A stretch of DNA of 64,000 bases, from the NCBI RefSeq assembly GCF_022808915.1, contig NZ_JAKZFS010000001.1:1442644-1506643 (forward strand). Direction: 5' to 3'. The notes under the pieces were generated by a model. It saw only the letters and a program-made list of their open reading frames with translations, was not told the DNA's origin and ran no database searches. A program made the position numbers and the translations under genes. This document shows, piece after piece, positions 18,485 to 26,852 of this stretch. Each line of letters begins with the position of its first letter. Position 1 is the stretch's first letter. This DNA comes from Fundidesulfovibrio terrae (lineage in GTDB: Bacteria; Desulfobacterota; Desulfovibrionia; Desulfovibrionales; Desulfovibrionaceae).

Positions 18485-18515
18485 ATTTGGAGTCCTGGTT
18501 CTGGCGGACGTCACA

Positions 18516-18938
18516 CTAGACGACGTGCCTGGTGGTCATTCCCTTGCGCCGGATGAGGTATTCCACCACCGAGAAAGCCCGGATGTTGGGCTTGCCCATC
18601 TGGAACGCCTTGACCACGTCGAAGGAGATGTGGAACAGGCATGCCGCCAGCATCACCCAGAACTGATGGTGCCAGAAGCCCAACACGAACAGCAGCAGGA
18701 AGAACTCCAGCGTGTGGAACCAGGCCAGGGCCAGGTAGTCCGGAATGTCCGGCACCACGCGGTGGTATTCGAAGAAGCGGCGGATGTTCAGGCTTTTGCA
18801 GTCGCGCACGAACGGAATAATGTGGTCCAGGTCGATGAAGAACACCGTCAGGCCGAAGATGATCGCATCCGAGCCCATGAACGGGTAGAGCAGGGCCGCG
18901 CTGACCGCGCCCTGGGCAGCGTGGAATTTCGGGCTCAT
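18516..18938 (-). CDS. Integral membrane hydrolase-like protein (YdjM/DUF457-like)
   Basis: 140 residues from the ATG at 18938; an ATG nine codons upstream is possible. Several membrane segments (AVSAALLYPFMGSDAIIFGLT, FFLLLFVLGFWHHQFWVMLAACL) enclose conserved polar motifs: FFIDLDHIIPF, HTLEFFLLLF and HISFDVV. Asp and His placed at membrane edges are seen in the membrane-bound metal-dependent hydrolase families such as YdjM. Catalysis is not proven by the sequence alone. It converges with thrC. Confidence 0.65.
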   Translation of the reverse strand: MSPKFHAAQGAVSAALLYPFMGSDAIIFGLTVFFIDLDHIIPFVRDCKSLNIRRFFEYHRVVPDIPDYLALAWFHTLEFFLLLFVLGFWHHQFWVMLAACLFHISFDVVKAFQMGKPNIRAFSVVEYLIRRKGMTTRHVV

Positions 18939-19053
18939 GGCTGGTGTTCCCGGCGGCTGCGCCATTGGCGGCCGGACTTCGCGACGACGATTTGATGCGG
19001 CGTGATTTTCACACCGCCACTTTTAGCCCAGCCCCGGCTGGCAGGCAAGAACC

Positions 19054-19794
19054 ATGGCGAATCCCAAATTCAGGGCCGACCAGCTCCTGGTCGAACAGGG
19101 CCTGGCCGAAAGCCGCGAGCGGGCCAAGCGCCTGGTCATGGCCGGGCTTGTGTTTCTGGAACAAGACGGCAGGCGCGAACGCCTGGACAAGCCCGGGCGC
19201 ATGCTTCCGGCCACGGCGGTGCTCGCTCTGTCCGAACCCGAGCGTTTCGTGAGCCGGGGGGCTTACAAGCTTCTCTCCGCCCTGGAGCACTTCAAGCTGG
19301 ACGTGACCGGCATGGTCGCCCTGGACGTGGGGGCCTCCACCGGCGGATTCACCGACTGCCTGCTGCAGCACGGCGCGGCCAAGGTCTACGCCGTGGACGT
19401 GGGCAAGAGCCAGCTGCACGAGAAGCTGCGCGCCGACCCACGCGTGGTGAGCCTGGAGGGGGTCAACTTCCGCCTGGCTTCGCCGGACCTGATCCCCGAG
19501 ACAGTGGATATCTGCGTGATCGACGTGTCGTTCATCTCGCTTACCAAGGTTCTTCCGGCGGTCCGGCAGTTCCTCAAGCCTGGCGGGCGGATAGTGGCGC
19601 TGGTCAAACCGCAGTTCGAGCTTGGGCCGGGCCAGACGGACAAGGGCGTGGTGCGAGACGAGGGGCTTCGCATGCTGGCCGTTCAGATGGTGGAAGCGGC
19701 GGCGCGGGAGCTCGGAATGGAACCGGCCGGGATGGTTCCGGCCGGGGTGAAGGGGCCCAAGGGGAACCAGGAGTACCTGCTTCTTTTGGCCTGA
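19054..19794 (+). CDS. tlyA: TlyA family RNA methyltransferase
   Basis: 246 residues. An N-terminal S4 RNA-binding domain (RADQLLVEQGLAESRERAKRL) is followed by a Rossmann-type methyltransferase with the SAM motif LDVGASTGGFTDCLL, DVSFISL and LVKPQFELGPGQ. TlyA enzymes 2'-O-methylate rRNA; older annotations call them hemolysin A. It starts 115 bases from the divergent minus-strand gene. Confidence 0.92.
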   Translation: MANPKFRADQLLVEQGLAESRERAKRLVMAGLVFLEQDGRRERLDKPGRMLPATAVLALSEPERFVSRGAYKLLSALEHFKLDVTGMVALDVGASTGGFTDCLLQHGAAKVYAVDVGKSQLHEKLRADPRVVSLEGVNFRLASPDLIPETVDICVIDVSFISLTKVLPAVRQFLKPGGRIVALVKPQFELGPGQTDKGVVRDEGLRMLAVQMVEAAARELGMEPAGMVPAGVKGPKGNQEYLLLLA

Positions 19795-19899
19795 TAATGC
19801 GGCTCCTGTCCGTTTGTTCATGCGATAAATCAACCTTGTCGTGTGACTTTTCTCTGTAGCAATTTGTTTTTAAATTAAAAATATCGAATGGATGCGTGT

Positions 19900-19927
19900 G
19901 TGCCAGAGGGGCTGGCAGTCTTTTTTT
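19900..19927 (+). terminator. Terminator after tlyA
   Basis: TGCCAG pairs with CTGGCA around AGGGG and is followed by GTC and seven T. The stem is short, so it is a moderate terminator. It lies in AT-rich sequence between tlyA and the orphan membrane gene. The rest of 19795-20051 holds no gene I can support. Confidence 0.6.
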
Positions 19928-20051
19928 GCGTCCTGACCCAACCTGTTGAGTCAGTTATGGTTGTGGCGACCTACCTGTGGTGGTAAATCTTAATGCCGAA
20001 AAGTAAATCATTATCACGCACGGCAGGGTTTTATGAAATAGGGGCAATACT

Positions 20052-20741
20052 GTGAATATAATTGTTGGTGCTAGTAGAAGAACTGCATTTGCATATATTG
20101 TTTATGTTGCGATATCCATAGTGTATGATGGATTGTTTTGGAACAAGATGTTTGGTTATTATTTGTATCTTAATCCGAAGAATGACATGATGTGGAGCGG
20201 AAGATATAATTGGTTGTATGTCGCTTTATTTGTTAGGTATATTCTGTATTTGTCATTTTATTCCGTGTTTACCGAGATGTCTGCGGAGCGGAAAATTTCA
20301 TTTCATAATGTAGTCAGAAGGCTGTCAGGATTTTTTGACAAAACAGTGTCTTTTTTTATTTTTTATGAGCTGGCAATGTTTGTGAGGAGTTTTCTGGATG
20401 TGTTATTTATTCCGATGACTCCATTTGATTGTTTTTTGACAATGATATATTATTCTGTGATTACAAATAAGATGTTAAATAATATTAAAGAACAAAGAAA
20501 ATGTTATTATTCAAATCTAAGTATTTGTGTAGCGAGTATTTTTGTCCTTAATTTTATCCCTACTGTTTTTGTTAACGTGCTGCTTGCCATGATATATGAT
20601 GTTCGTATGCATGTTCAATTGAAAACACTGGAAGATATTATATATTATAGCGCGCACTTATCACCAGTATATTTCAGCATATTGAATGCAACATGTCTTT
20701 ATATGTGCAATATGAAGTTGGAGAAAGCCGATTCTGAATAA
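20052..20741 (+). CDS. AT-rich orphan polytopic membrane protein
   Basis: 229 residues from a GTG preceded by a weak AGGGGC. At least five hydrophobic segments can be seen (for example AFAYIVYVAISIVYDGLF, YVALFVRYILYLSFYSVF, SICVASIFVLNFIPTVFVNVLL). Codon use is strongly AT-biased, unlike the genes on both sides, and many codons end in A or T. I do not recognise a family. It is bounded by terminators at 19900 and 20846, so it is an isolated transcript, probably acquired by transfer. Confidence 0.6.
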   Translation: MNIIVGASRRTAFAYIVYVAISIVYDGLFWNKMFGYYLYLNPKNDMMWSGRYNWLYVALFVRYILYLSFYSVFTEMSAERKISFHNVVRRLSGFFDKTVSFFIFYELAMFVRSFLDVLFIPMTPFDCFLTMIYYSVITNKMLNNIKEQRKCYYSNLSICVASIFVLNFIPTVFVNVLLAMIYDVRMHVQLKTLEDIIYYSAHLSPVYFSILNATCLYMCNMKLEKADSE

Positions 20742-20845
20742 TCGAGTATCATGCCTGTGTACGGATGTTTCGGTGAAGAATGTGCATGACCTGATTCTCG
20801 CATCTTTATTGTTTCGTCATTGAACGGGAATGGTGCTTGCAAATG

Positions 20846-20876
20846 AAAACGGCTCCGGGAATCCAGGAGCCGTTTT
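20846..20876. terminator. Bidirectional terminator
   Basis: AAAACGGCTCC and GGAGCCGTTTT form an 11-bp stem with A and T tails on both sides. It separates the AT-rich plus-strand gene from yccF on the minus strand and can serve both. Confidence 0.85.
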
Positions 20877-20896
20877 GAATCACAGGGTCGGAGAAG

Positions 20897-21322
20897 CTAC
20901 TGGCAAATCCTACAATCCGGCTTGTCCACCACTGTCTTGCCCACCGGCGCAAGCGACAGAAGCGCCAGCTTCAGGTGCTGAATGCCGAAGGGGATGCCGA
21001 TGATGGACACGAAGTTGGCCACCGCCGACATGATGTGCCCCACGGCCAGCCACCACCCCGCGAACACGAACCAGATCACGTTGCCGAGAAAGCCCAGCGG
21101 GCCCGTGCCCGCGTCGTGGTAGCCCTGCACGAACTGGCGGTCCACGATCACCTTGCCGAAGGGCCAGAAGGCCAGCCTGGCGATGACGAAACAGGAGCGC
21201 GCCCACGGCAGGCCGATGATGGTCAGGGCCATGATGAGCCCGGCAAGGCACCAGCCGATGCCCATGACCACGCCGCCCAGCACCAGCCAGAGTACGTTCA
21301 TGATGAAATTCACGGGTTCCAT
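20897..21322 (-). CDS. yccF: YccF family inner membrane protein
   Basis: 141 residues from the ATG at 21322 (an ATG two codons earlier is possible). Two YccF repeats are clear: WLVLGGVVMGIGWCLAG...IIGLPWARSCF and VIWFVFAGWWLAVGH...IIGIPFGIQHLKLA. These are small inner-membrane proteins of unknown role. The C-terminal tail is CRIC, a cysteine pair not typical of the family. It ends near the shared terminator. Confidence 0.85.
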   Translation of the reverse strand: MEPVNFIMNVLWLVLGGVVMGIGWCLAGLIMALTIIGLPWARSCFVIARLAFWPFGKVIVDRQFVQGYHDAGTGPLGFLGNVIWFVFAGWWLAVGHIMSAVANFVSIIGIPFGIQHLKLALLSLAPVGKTVVDKPDCRICQ

Positions 21323-21461
21323 GTTCAATCCTTGTTTTGCATGAGTTTGCTCGGCCGAACGCCTGCATGCGCGGATGTATGCGAAACCATGAAGAAAGCA
21401 AGGGACAAAGAGTCTCTTTCCCTCGCTGGCGTGTTCCCAGTGCTTCCCGCGAAGCTATAAA

Positions 21462-21504
21462 GGATTCCAAAGGAACTTCGTTCCTTTGGTCGCCTGAGGC
21501 TTTC
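21462..21504. repeat. Dispersed GC-rich hairpin repeat, copy 3 (diverged)
   Basis: GGATTCCAAAGGAAC, loop, GTTCCTTTGG, then TCGCCTGAGGC. The stem AAAGGAAC/GTTCCTTT keeps pairing although its bases differ from other copies, so the structure is conserved by compensating changes. It abuts the stop of the minus-strand gene at 21505. Confidence 0.8.
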
Positions 21505-22341
21505 CTACTCTTTCGCTCCCCCCACCCTGTCCAGCATCGTTCCGAGCGCGCGCAGATGGCCTCGTTCCTCCTTGGCCAGGGTGAGCAGGGCCTCTCGGGT
21601 ATCCTGCGCCGTGGCCGCGGCGGCGTAGCGCGTGTACAGGTCCAGGGCCTGGGCCTCGATTCCCATGGCCATTTCCAGGGCGTCGCGGGGCGAGTCGAAC
21701 CCCTGGGTGTCCCCCAGGATCTCCTGCGCCTCGCGTCCTCCCTCCGGAACCGTGGCCGTTGCCCTGGCCGCCAGATCCTCGATGGAGGCGCTTTGCGGGT
21801 GGATCGACTTGTAGAGGTGGTAGACCACCACCTTGTGCTTGTCCTCGAATCCGGCCAGGCGCGCGAAGGTGGCCTTGAGTTCCGGGTCCGGCGAGGCGTC
21901 GGCCAGGCCCAGGTAGAAAGCGCCAAGCTCGCGCTCCATGGCGAAGGCCAGGGCCAGCATCTCGTCGGGGGATTCGTCGCCGCGACGGTACTGCATGCCG
22001 CTCTCGGGCGCGCCCACGGCCCCCGCCCCAACCCAGGCCATGATGCCGCCCAGCATGTTGAATATGTCTTTGAAGCCCTGCCCGGCCAGCAGCGACGCCG
22101 CGGCAGTGCTGCGCTTGCCGGAGCGGCAGTATACCAGGATCGGCTTGTCGCGTGGGATTTCCTCCAGCCGGCTGTCCAGTTCGCCAAGCGGCACGAGCTT
22201 GGCTCCAGGCAGGTGGAGTTCCTCGTATTCCCAGTTCTGGCGCACATCCAGCACCGTGGTGCCGCCGAACGGGGCCTTGTCGAGCATGTTCTTGGCGGTG
22301 TCGGCGTCGATGTCGATGGGCTGGATGCTGTTCTGGGGCAT
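21505..22341 (-). CDS. Rhodanese-ferritin-like fusion protein
   Basis: 278 residues from the ATG at 22341. An N-terminal rhodanese domain (about 15-115) holds the active-site loop ILVYCRSGKRST with its catalytic Cys. A ferritin-like/rubrerythrin helical domain (about 125-275) has the metal-ligand helices FAMERELGAFYLGLAD, FEDKHKVVVYHLYKS, MGIEAQALDLYTRYA and KEERGHLRALGTM. It may couple sulfane sulfur transfer to peroxide or oxygen defence in an anaerobe; this is inference. A second rhodanese gene is divergent at 22454. Confidence 0.88.
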   Translation of the reverse strand: MPQNSIQPIDIDADTAKNMLDKAPFGGTTVLDVRQNWEYEELHLPGAKLVPLGELDSRLEEIPRDKPILVYCRSGKRSTAAASLLAGQGFKDIFNMLGGIMAWVGAGAVGAPESGMQYRRGDESPDEMLALAFAMERELGAFYLGLADASPDPELKATFARLAGFEDKHKVVVYHLYKSIHPQSASIEDLAARATATVPEGGREAQEILGDTQGFDSPRDALEMAMGIEAQALDLYTRYAAAATAQDTREALLTLAKEERGHLRALGTMLDRVGGAKE

Positions 22342-22453
22342 GGGACCTCCCAAGGAGTGTGTCAGGACAAACCGGAAGTAGTCCAACAGGGCGTTGAGTT
22401 TCCGCACGTTTTCCTCTAGGCAGGGGCCGACAAACCGTGGAGCGAGGCGTCAC

Positions 22454-22942
22454 ATGCTGCATCAGGTTCGCCGGCCCGCATGGCCGGAATTCGTTGTACT
22501 TCTCATCATATCGGTCATGGCGGCGTGGCTTGTCAACGTCGGCAGGCCCGAGCCGCTCCCCTGGTGGGCCGATTTCACGGCCAAGAAGGTGGAGGAGACC
22601 ACACGCAAGGGCCTTGCGGTGCTGACCCCGGCCGAGGCCATTGCGGCCCTGAAGGCGGACGGCCAGCTCTTCGTGGACGCCCGCGACCCGGACGAATTCG
22701 CCATGGAGCACGTCCCCGGCGCGGTGAACATCTCCGCCGACGCCCTGCTCATGGGCCTGGACGCGGCCGTGTCCGGCCTGGCCAAGGACAAGCCCCTGAT
22801 CGTCTATTGCGGCAACCTGGCCTGTCCCAAGAGCCGCGATCTGGCCGAGGGGCTGAAGGCCTCGGGGTTCTCGGCCCTTTCGGTGATGCCCGAGGGAATG
22901 GAAGGATGGAAGGCCGCGGGCGGCCCGGTGGAGGGGCAGTGA
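22454..22942 (+). CDS. Membrane-anchored rhodanese-like protein
   Basis: 162 residues: an N-terminal anchor (FVVLLIISVMAAWLVNV) then a rhodanese domain with LFVDARDPDEFAMEHVPGAVNI and the Cys loop LIVYCGNLACPKS. The rhodanese faces the periplasm if the anchor is N-in. Its stop overlaps the ATG of the MauE-like gene by one base (TGATG), so both are one operon. Substrate unknown. Confidence 0.87.
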   Translation: MLHQVRRPAWPEFVVLLIISVMAAWLVNVGRPEPLPWWADFTAKKVEETTRKGLAVLTPAEAIAALKADGQLFVDARDPDEFAMEHVPGAVNISADALLMGLDAAVSGLAKDKPLIVYCGNLACPKSRDLAEGLKASGFSALSVMPEGMEGWKAAGGPVEGQ

Positions 22943-23361
22943 TGCGTACCGTCTGGATGCTCAGCCGCCTGGTGTTCGGGGCCGTGTTCGTCTACGCCGG
23001 AGCGCTCAAGATGGGCGACGCGGCAGGGTTCGCGGCCAACATATTCAACTATCAGCTGCTCCCGGCCAAGATGGTCTACGGGGCGGCCATCATCCTGCCC
23101 GCAGTGGAGGTGGTCTGCGGACTGGCGCTTATGGCCAACACCCTGGCCCGGGGCGCGTCCGTGGTGCTCAGCGCGCTGATGCTCACGTTCATCGGAGCCA
23201 TGGGCTGGGCCATGGCGCGCGGCCTGGACGTGGACTGCGGCTGCTTCGGCGGCACGCAGGCCGTGGGGCGCGAGACATTGATCCGCGACGCGGTGATCCT
23301 GGTGGTCGGCCTGGTGGCCATGTGGGGCGCGTTCGCCCAGACGCGCAGGTACGAGGGGTAA
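22942..23361 (+). CDS. MauE/DoxX family membrane protein
   Basis: 139 residues with four membrane spans. The sequence LVFGAVFVYAGALKM near the N-terminus and LDVDCGCFGG between spans are characteristic of MauE/DoxX-type proteins, where the Cys pair probably handles disulfides. With the rhodanese upstream it suggests periplasmic thiol or sulfur chemistry. A hairpin repeat and a strong terminator follow. Confidence 0.85.
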   Translation: MRTVWMLSRLVFGAVFVYAGALKMGDAAGFAANIFNYQLLPAKMVYGAAIILPAVEVVCGLALMANTLARGASVVLSALMLTFIGAMGWAMARGLDVDCGCFGGTQAVGRETLIRDAVILVVGLVAMWGAFAQTRRYEG

Positions 23362-23371
23362 GGGAGGGGAG

Positions 23372-23414
23372 GACGCCTCCGGCGGCCAAAGGGGCTTCGC
23401 CCCTTTGGAATCCC
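23372..23414. repeat. Dispersed GC-rich hairpin repeat, copy 4
   Basis: GCCTCCGGCGG, then CCAAAGGGG, loop CTTCG, CCCCTTTGG and AATCCC. Same orientation to the preceding gene as copy 2. It begins eleven bases after the mauE-like stop and precedes a classical terminator. Confidence 0.85.
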
Positions 23415-23430
23415 ATATATGTGATGAGTG

Positions 23431-23467
23431 AGCCCGGACGGCCCTGCGGCTGTCCGGGCTTTTTTTT
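23431..23467 (+). terminator. Strong terminator after the rhodanese/MauE operon
   Basis: AGCCCGGACGGC and GCTGTCCGGGCT form a long stem around CCTGCG, followed by seven T. It separates this operon from the convergent bioDA gene. Confidence 0.9.
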
Positions 23468-23473
23468 GTGGCG

Positions 23474-25396
23474 TCAGGCGAGCTCGCGCAGCCCGTCCTC
23501 CAGCACGTCGTAGGCGCGGTGGAGTTCGTCCTGCGTCAGGCAATAGGGCGGCAATATGTAGAACACGTCCCCCATGGGCCGGGCGTAGAATCCACGCTCG
23601 CGGAAATACAACTGAAGACGGCGGCCGATCTGGGCCTCGTATCCCTGTGACTCCCCTGTGACGTTCACCGCGCCGATGGACCCCCGCCAGCGGGGCATGT
23701 GCAGCCTGGGATGATCCGCCAGGGCCGTGAGGCGGGCCTTATGGACCCGCTCCAGGGCGGCGATTCGTGACAGAGTCGATTCTTCCTGGAAAAGCGTAAG
23801 CCCGGCCAGGGCGGCGGCGCAGCCCAGGGGGTTGGCCGTGAACGAATGGCCGTGCGCCAGGGCGCGGTCGAACCCTTCGCCCAGGAACGCCTGATAGATG
23901 GCGTCCGTGGCCACGGTGACGGACATGGGCAGGAACCCGCAGGTGAGGCCCTTGGCCAGGCAGATGATGTCCGGCGCGACCCCGGCCTGCTCGCAAGCGA
24001 ACATGGTTCCCGTACGCCCGAAGCCGGTCATCACCTCGTCGAAAATGACCAGTCCCCCGGCCCGGCGGGTAAGCTCCGCCACGGCCGCGACGAAGCCGGG
24101 CCGTGCCATGCGCATGCCCGAGGCCCCCTGCACCAGGGGTTCAAGGACCACTCCGGCCACGGTCCCGGCGTGCACGGTGAAGTAGTTCGTAAGCACCGCC
24201 AGGGCGCGGTTTTCCTTCTCCTCGACGCTCTCGTCCCCGTGCCAGGTGGCCGGGTAGGGCAGGAAGTCCACGCCGAAGGTCAACGGCTCGAAACCCTTGT
24301 AGAATCCGCTGGTGAGCCCTACCGACATGGCCCCCACGGTGTCGCCGTGGTAGCCGCCCTCGAAGGCCGCGAAGCGGTTGCGCTCGGGACGGCCCTGGTT
24401 GCGCCAGTACTGGTGGGCCATCTTCACGGCCACTTCCACTGCGGTGGAGCCGTTGTCGGAGAAGAAGACCCGCTCGAGGCCGCCGGGCAGGAGGGCGCAC
24501 AGTTCGTGGGCCAGGCGCGCGGCGGGCTCGTGGGTGAAGTCGGCGAACAGGGCCTGCTCCAGCACCGACGCCTGCCGGGCGATGGCCCGGGCCACGTCCG
24601 GATGGGCGTGCCCGTGGGCGTTCACCCACCAGGAGGACACCAGGTCCACAATCTCCAGTCCGTCGGCGGTGAACAGGCGCGATCCCCGGCCCCGCACGGC
24701 CTGCAGCGGGGCGGGAGCGGTGCGGGCCTGGGTGAAGGGGTGCCAGACGTTGGCGCGGTCCCACCCGGCCACGTCCGCGGCTTCGGGCTTGGGCGGGAGC
24801 GTGAGCGAGGCCTGCGAGGCGCGCAGGGTCTCGGGCGTGAGCGGGTCGAGCACGGGCAGCTCGATGATGACGGGGATCTTGCCCAGGCGTTCGATGTCCC
24901 GGCGGTTCTCGGGGTTGGGCTCGCCGATCAGGGCCACCCCGGCCACGTCCAGGCCGCGCAGGCGCAGGGCCTCCAGGGTGAGCAGGGTGTGGTTGAGCGT
25001 GCCCAGGCCCGACCGGGCGGCCACGATGACCGGCAGGCCGAAGCGGATCATGAGTTCCGCCATGTCCTGGCCCGGAGCGATGGGGACCAGCGCCCCGCCA
25101 GCGCCTTCGACGATCAGCGGCCGGTCCGTGTGGGGAAGGGCGATGAACGCGATGTCAAGTGTCTGGGCCTGCTTCTCGGCCGCCTGGCTGGGAGCCAGCG
25201 GCGCGTCGAGGTGCACGGCCGGAGGGGTGACGCGCGAGGGCGCAAGCCCCGCGAGCCGGACCACGGTGTCGGTATCAGAGTCCTGCCCGGTCTGGAAGGG
25301 CTTGAAATAGTGGGCGTTCAGAGCTTGGCACAGAAGGGCGCTGAGCACAGTCTTGCCCACGCCGGTGTCGGTTCCGGTGACGAAGTATCCGTTCAT
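23474..25396 (-). CDS. bioDA: Bifunctional dethiobiotin synthetase - DAPA aminotransferase
   Basis: 640 residues, a fusion. Residues 1 to about 205 are BioD (P-loop GTDTGVGKT at 8-16, VEGAGGALVPI). From about 213 it is BioA, with NVWHPFTQ, SSWWVNAHGHAHP, FFSDNGSTAVE, FDEVMTGFGRTGT and PLP lysine 482 in CLAKGLTCGFLP. The two consecutive steps from KAPA through DAPA to dethiobiotin are thus joined, in reverse reaction order (BioD first), as in the plant BIO3-BIO1 protein. It is the last gene of the biotin operon. Confidence 0.95.
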   Translation of the reverse strand: MNGYFVTGTDTGVGKTVLSALLCQALNAHYFKPFQTGQDSDTDTVVRLAGLAPSRVTPPAVHLDAPLAPSQAAEKQAQTLDIAFIALPHTDRPLIVEGAGGALVPIAPGQDMAELMIRFGLPVIVAARSGLGTLNHTLLTLEALRLRGLDVAGVALIGEPNPENRRDIERLGKIPVIIELPVLDPLTPETLRASQASLTLPPKPEAADVAGWDRANVWHPFTQARTAPAPLQAVRGRGSRLFTADGLEIVDLVSSWWVNAHGHAHPDVARAIARQASVLEQALFADFTHEPAARLAHELCALLPGGLERVFFSDNGSTAVEVAVKMAHQYWRNQGRPERNRFAAFEGGYHGDTVGAMSVGLTSGFYKGFEPLTFGVDFLPYPATWHGDESVEEKENRALAVLTNYFTVHAGTVAGVVLEPLVQGASGMRMARPGFVAAVAELTRRAGGLVIFDEVMTGFGRTGTMFACEQAGVAPDIICLAKGLTCGFLPMSVTVATDAIYQAFLGEGFDRALAHGHSFTANPLGCAAALAGLTLFQEESTLSRIAALERVHKARLTALADHPRLHMPRWRGSIGAVNVTGESQGYEAQIGRRLQLYFRERGFYARPMGDVFYILPPYCLTQDELHRAYDVLEDGLRELA

Positions 25397-25406
25397 GGCG
25401 TGGAGT

Positions 25407-26171
25407 TTACTCCTGGGGAGCCTTGAAGGCCAGGGCGTAGAGCACGTGGTAGCCCATGGCGGGCCTGCGCGTGTCCAGGTCGTTCAGCACCGCGCGGAAG
25501 TCGGCCGGAGCCAGGGGAACGTGCCCGGAACGCGGCACGAACCCGCCCACGCGCTTCAGGTGCCGGGGCAGGTCCAGGGCGTGGGAAAGGGTGAGCGGAT
25601 GGTGCTCTTCGGTGATGTGCGGCGTTGCGGGAAAAAGACCGGCCAGGGCGCTGGCCGAGGGGAAATCCTGCAGCCCGCAGGAGAGGCCCCTGCGTTCGTG
25701 GGCCTCGCGCCAGGCCCGAAAGGTGCCTTCACCGGGAACAGCCACGGCCAGCACGCCGCCCGGCAGCAGCAGTTCCCAGAGTCCGGCCAGGGCGGCTGCC
25801 ATGTCCGGAGTCCAGTGCAGGGCCATGTTGGAGGCCGCCAGGTGGAAGCGGGGTTTGAGCGCCGGGAGGGACGCGTCCATGGCCGCGAAGAGCGGAGCGG
25901 GCGAGGCCGTGGCGAGCTTGGTCCGGGCGCGTGCGAGCATGGGCGGGGAGATGTCCGCGCAGAGGTACAGGCCCGGGCGCGCGCGGGAAAAAAGCGCGGC
26001 GGCCAGGGCCCCGGTGCCGCAGCCCATGTCCAGGACGCGGGCGCCCTCCGACCAGCCGCGTTCGGCGATCAGTTCGGCGAGCCTGACGGCCGTTGCGGCC
26101 TGGGGCGCTGCGTGGGCGTCGTAGGCGTGGGCCTTGCCGAACGCCTCGCGGATGCGGACCTGGCGGTTCAC
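25407..26171 (-). CDS. bioC: Malonyl-ACP O-methyltransferase
   Basis: 254 residues from a GTG at 26171 that overlaps the bioH stop by four bases (GTGA). It is a class I SAM methyltransferase: VLDMGCGTGALAAALF, then ADISPPMLARAR and LAASNMALHWTPD. BioC masks malonyl-ACP as its methyl ester so that fatty-acid enzymes can build pimeloyl-ACP. The assignment rests on the fold plus the position between bioH and bioDA. Confidence 0.9.
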   Translation of the reverse strand: MNRQVRIREAFGKAHAYDAHAAPQAATAVRLAELIAERGWSEGARVLDMGCGTGALAAALFSRARPGLYLCADISPPMLARARTKLATASPAPLFAAMDASLPALKPRFHLAASNMALHWTPDMAAALAGLWELLLPGGVLAVAVPGEGTFRAWREAHERRGLSCGLQDFPSASALAGLFPATPHITEEHHPLTLSHALDLPRHLKRVGGFVPRSGHVPLAPADFRAVLNDLDTRRPAMGYHVLYALAFKAPQE

Positions 26172-26797
26172 AGAGTCTCCAGGAAGGCCCTCACGGCCTG
26201 GGCGCATTCTTGCGCCCGGGTTGCCGGAAAGGCGTGGCCCCCGCCGGGGAATCCCGGGAGCACGGCAAGTCCTTGGGGGAAGCTCGACCGGCTGAGCGTC
26301 TCGGGCACCACGGCGTCGTCCGGCGCGGCCAGAGCCAGCAAGGGGCCGGGGAACGCGGCCAGGGACGCGGTCTCGTCCCAGCCGAGCAGCCAGTCGAGGC
26401 CCTCGGCCAGGCGTTCCGGACGCGCGCCGGCCATGGACGGACTTCGTTCGGGAGCGAGCCCGCAGGTGCGGTAGAAGGCCGTGAGCACGGCGGTTGCGTC
26501 GCGCGAAAGCCCCCGGCGCATGGCCCGTACCGGCCCGGCGGGCACGGCGAAGCGGGCGAAGCCGCCCAGGCTCGCAAGCGCCCGCATCCGGGGCGCGGCG
26601 TGGCGCAACAGCCAGAGCACGCCCAAAGAGTGGCCCACGCCAACGAAAGACCCTTCGGGCAGCACAAGCGCCTCGGGGCCGAAGAACCCCAGGTCCACGG
26701 TGGTGGATGGGTAGTCGGCAAGTCCGGCGCGCAACGGCTCCCAGAAGGACGGGCCGAAGGCCCAGCCGTGCACGAAGACGATACGCGGGCGGCTCAT
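26168..26797 (-). CDS. bioH: BioH-like pimeloyl-ACP methyl ester esterase
   Basis: 209 residues, short for an alpha/beta hydrolase. The oxyanion HGWAFG (10-15), nucleophile Ser57 in GVGHSLGV, an Asp in LAAPDDAVVP and His in GGGHAFPATR make a full triad. It removes the methyl group that ends BioC-dependent chain building. Given only about 210 residues, a BioG- or BioV-like esterase is an alternative name for the same step. It sits between bioF and bioC in the operon. Confidence 0.88.
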   Translation of the reverse strand: MSRPRIVFVHGWAFGPSFWEPLRAGLADYPSTTVDLGFFGPEALVLPEGSFVGVGHSLGVLWLLRHAAPRMRALASLGGFARFAVPAGPVRAMRRGLSRDATAVLTAFYRTCGLAPERSPSMAGARPERLAEGLDWLLGWDETASLAAFPGPLLALAAPDDAVVPETLSRSSFPQGLAVLPGFPGGGHAFPATRAQECAQAVRAFLETL

Positions 26798-26852
26798 GCG
26801 CGGCCTCTGCGTCCGAGCGGCCGGACGGCCGCGCCGGTCTTCGCGCGGGTGC

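Noticed and set aside
23846-25426. Very long open frame on the plus strand opposite bioDA, and similar long frames opposite mutL, pckA-like, dnaB and larC
   Set aside because: High GC keeps stop codons rare on the antisense strand. These frames have arginine-, proline- or histidine-rich shadow composition and no recognisable motifs, while the minus- or plus-strand genes are well supported.
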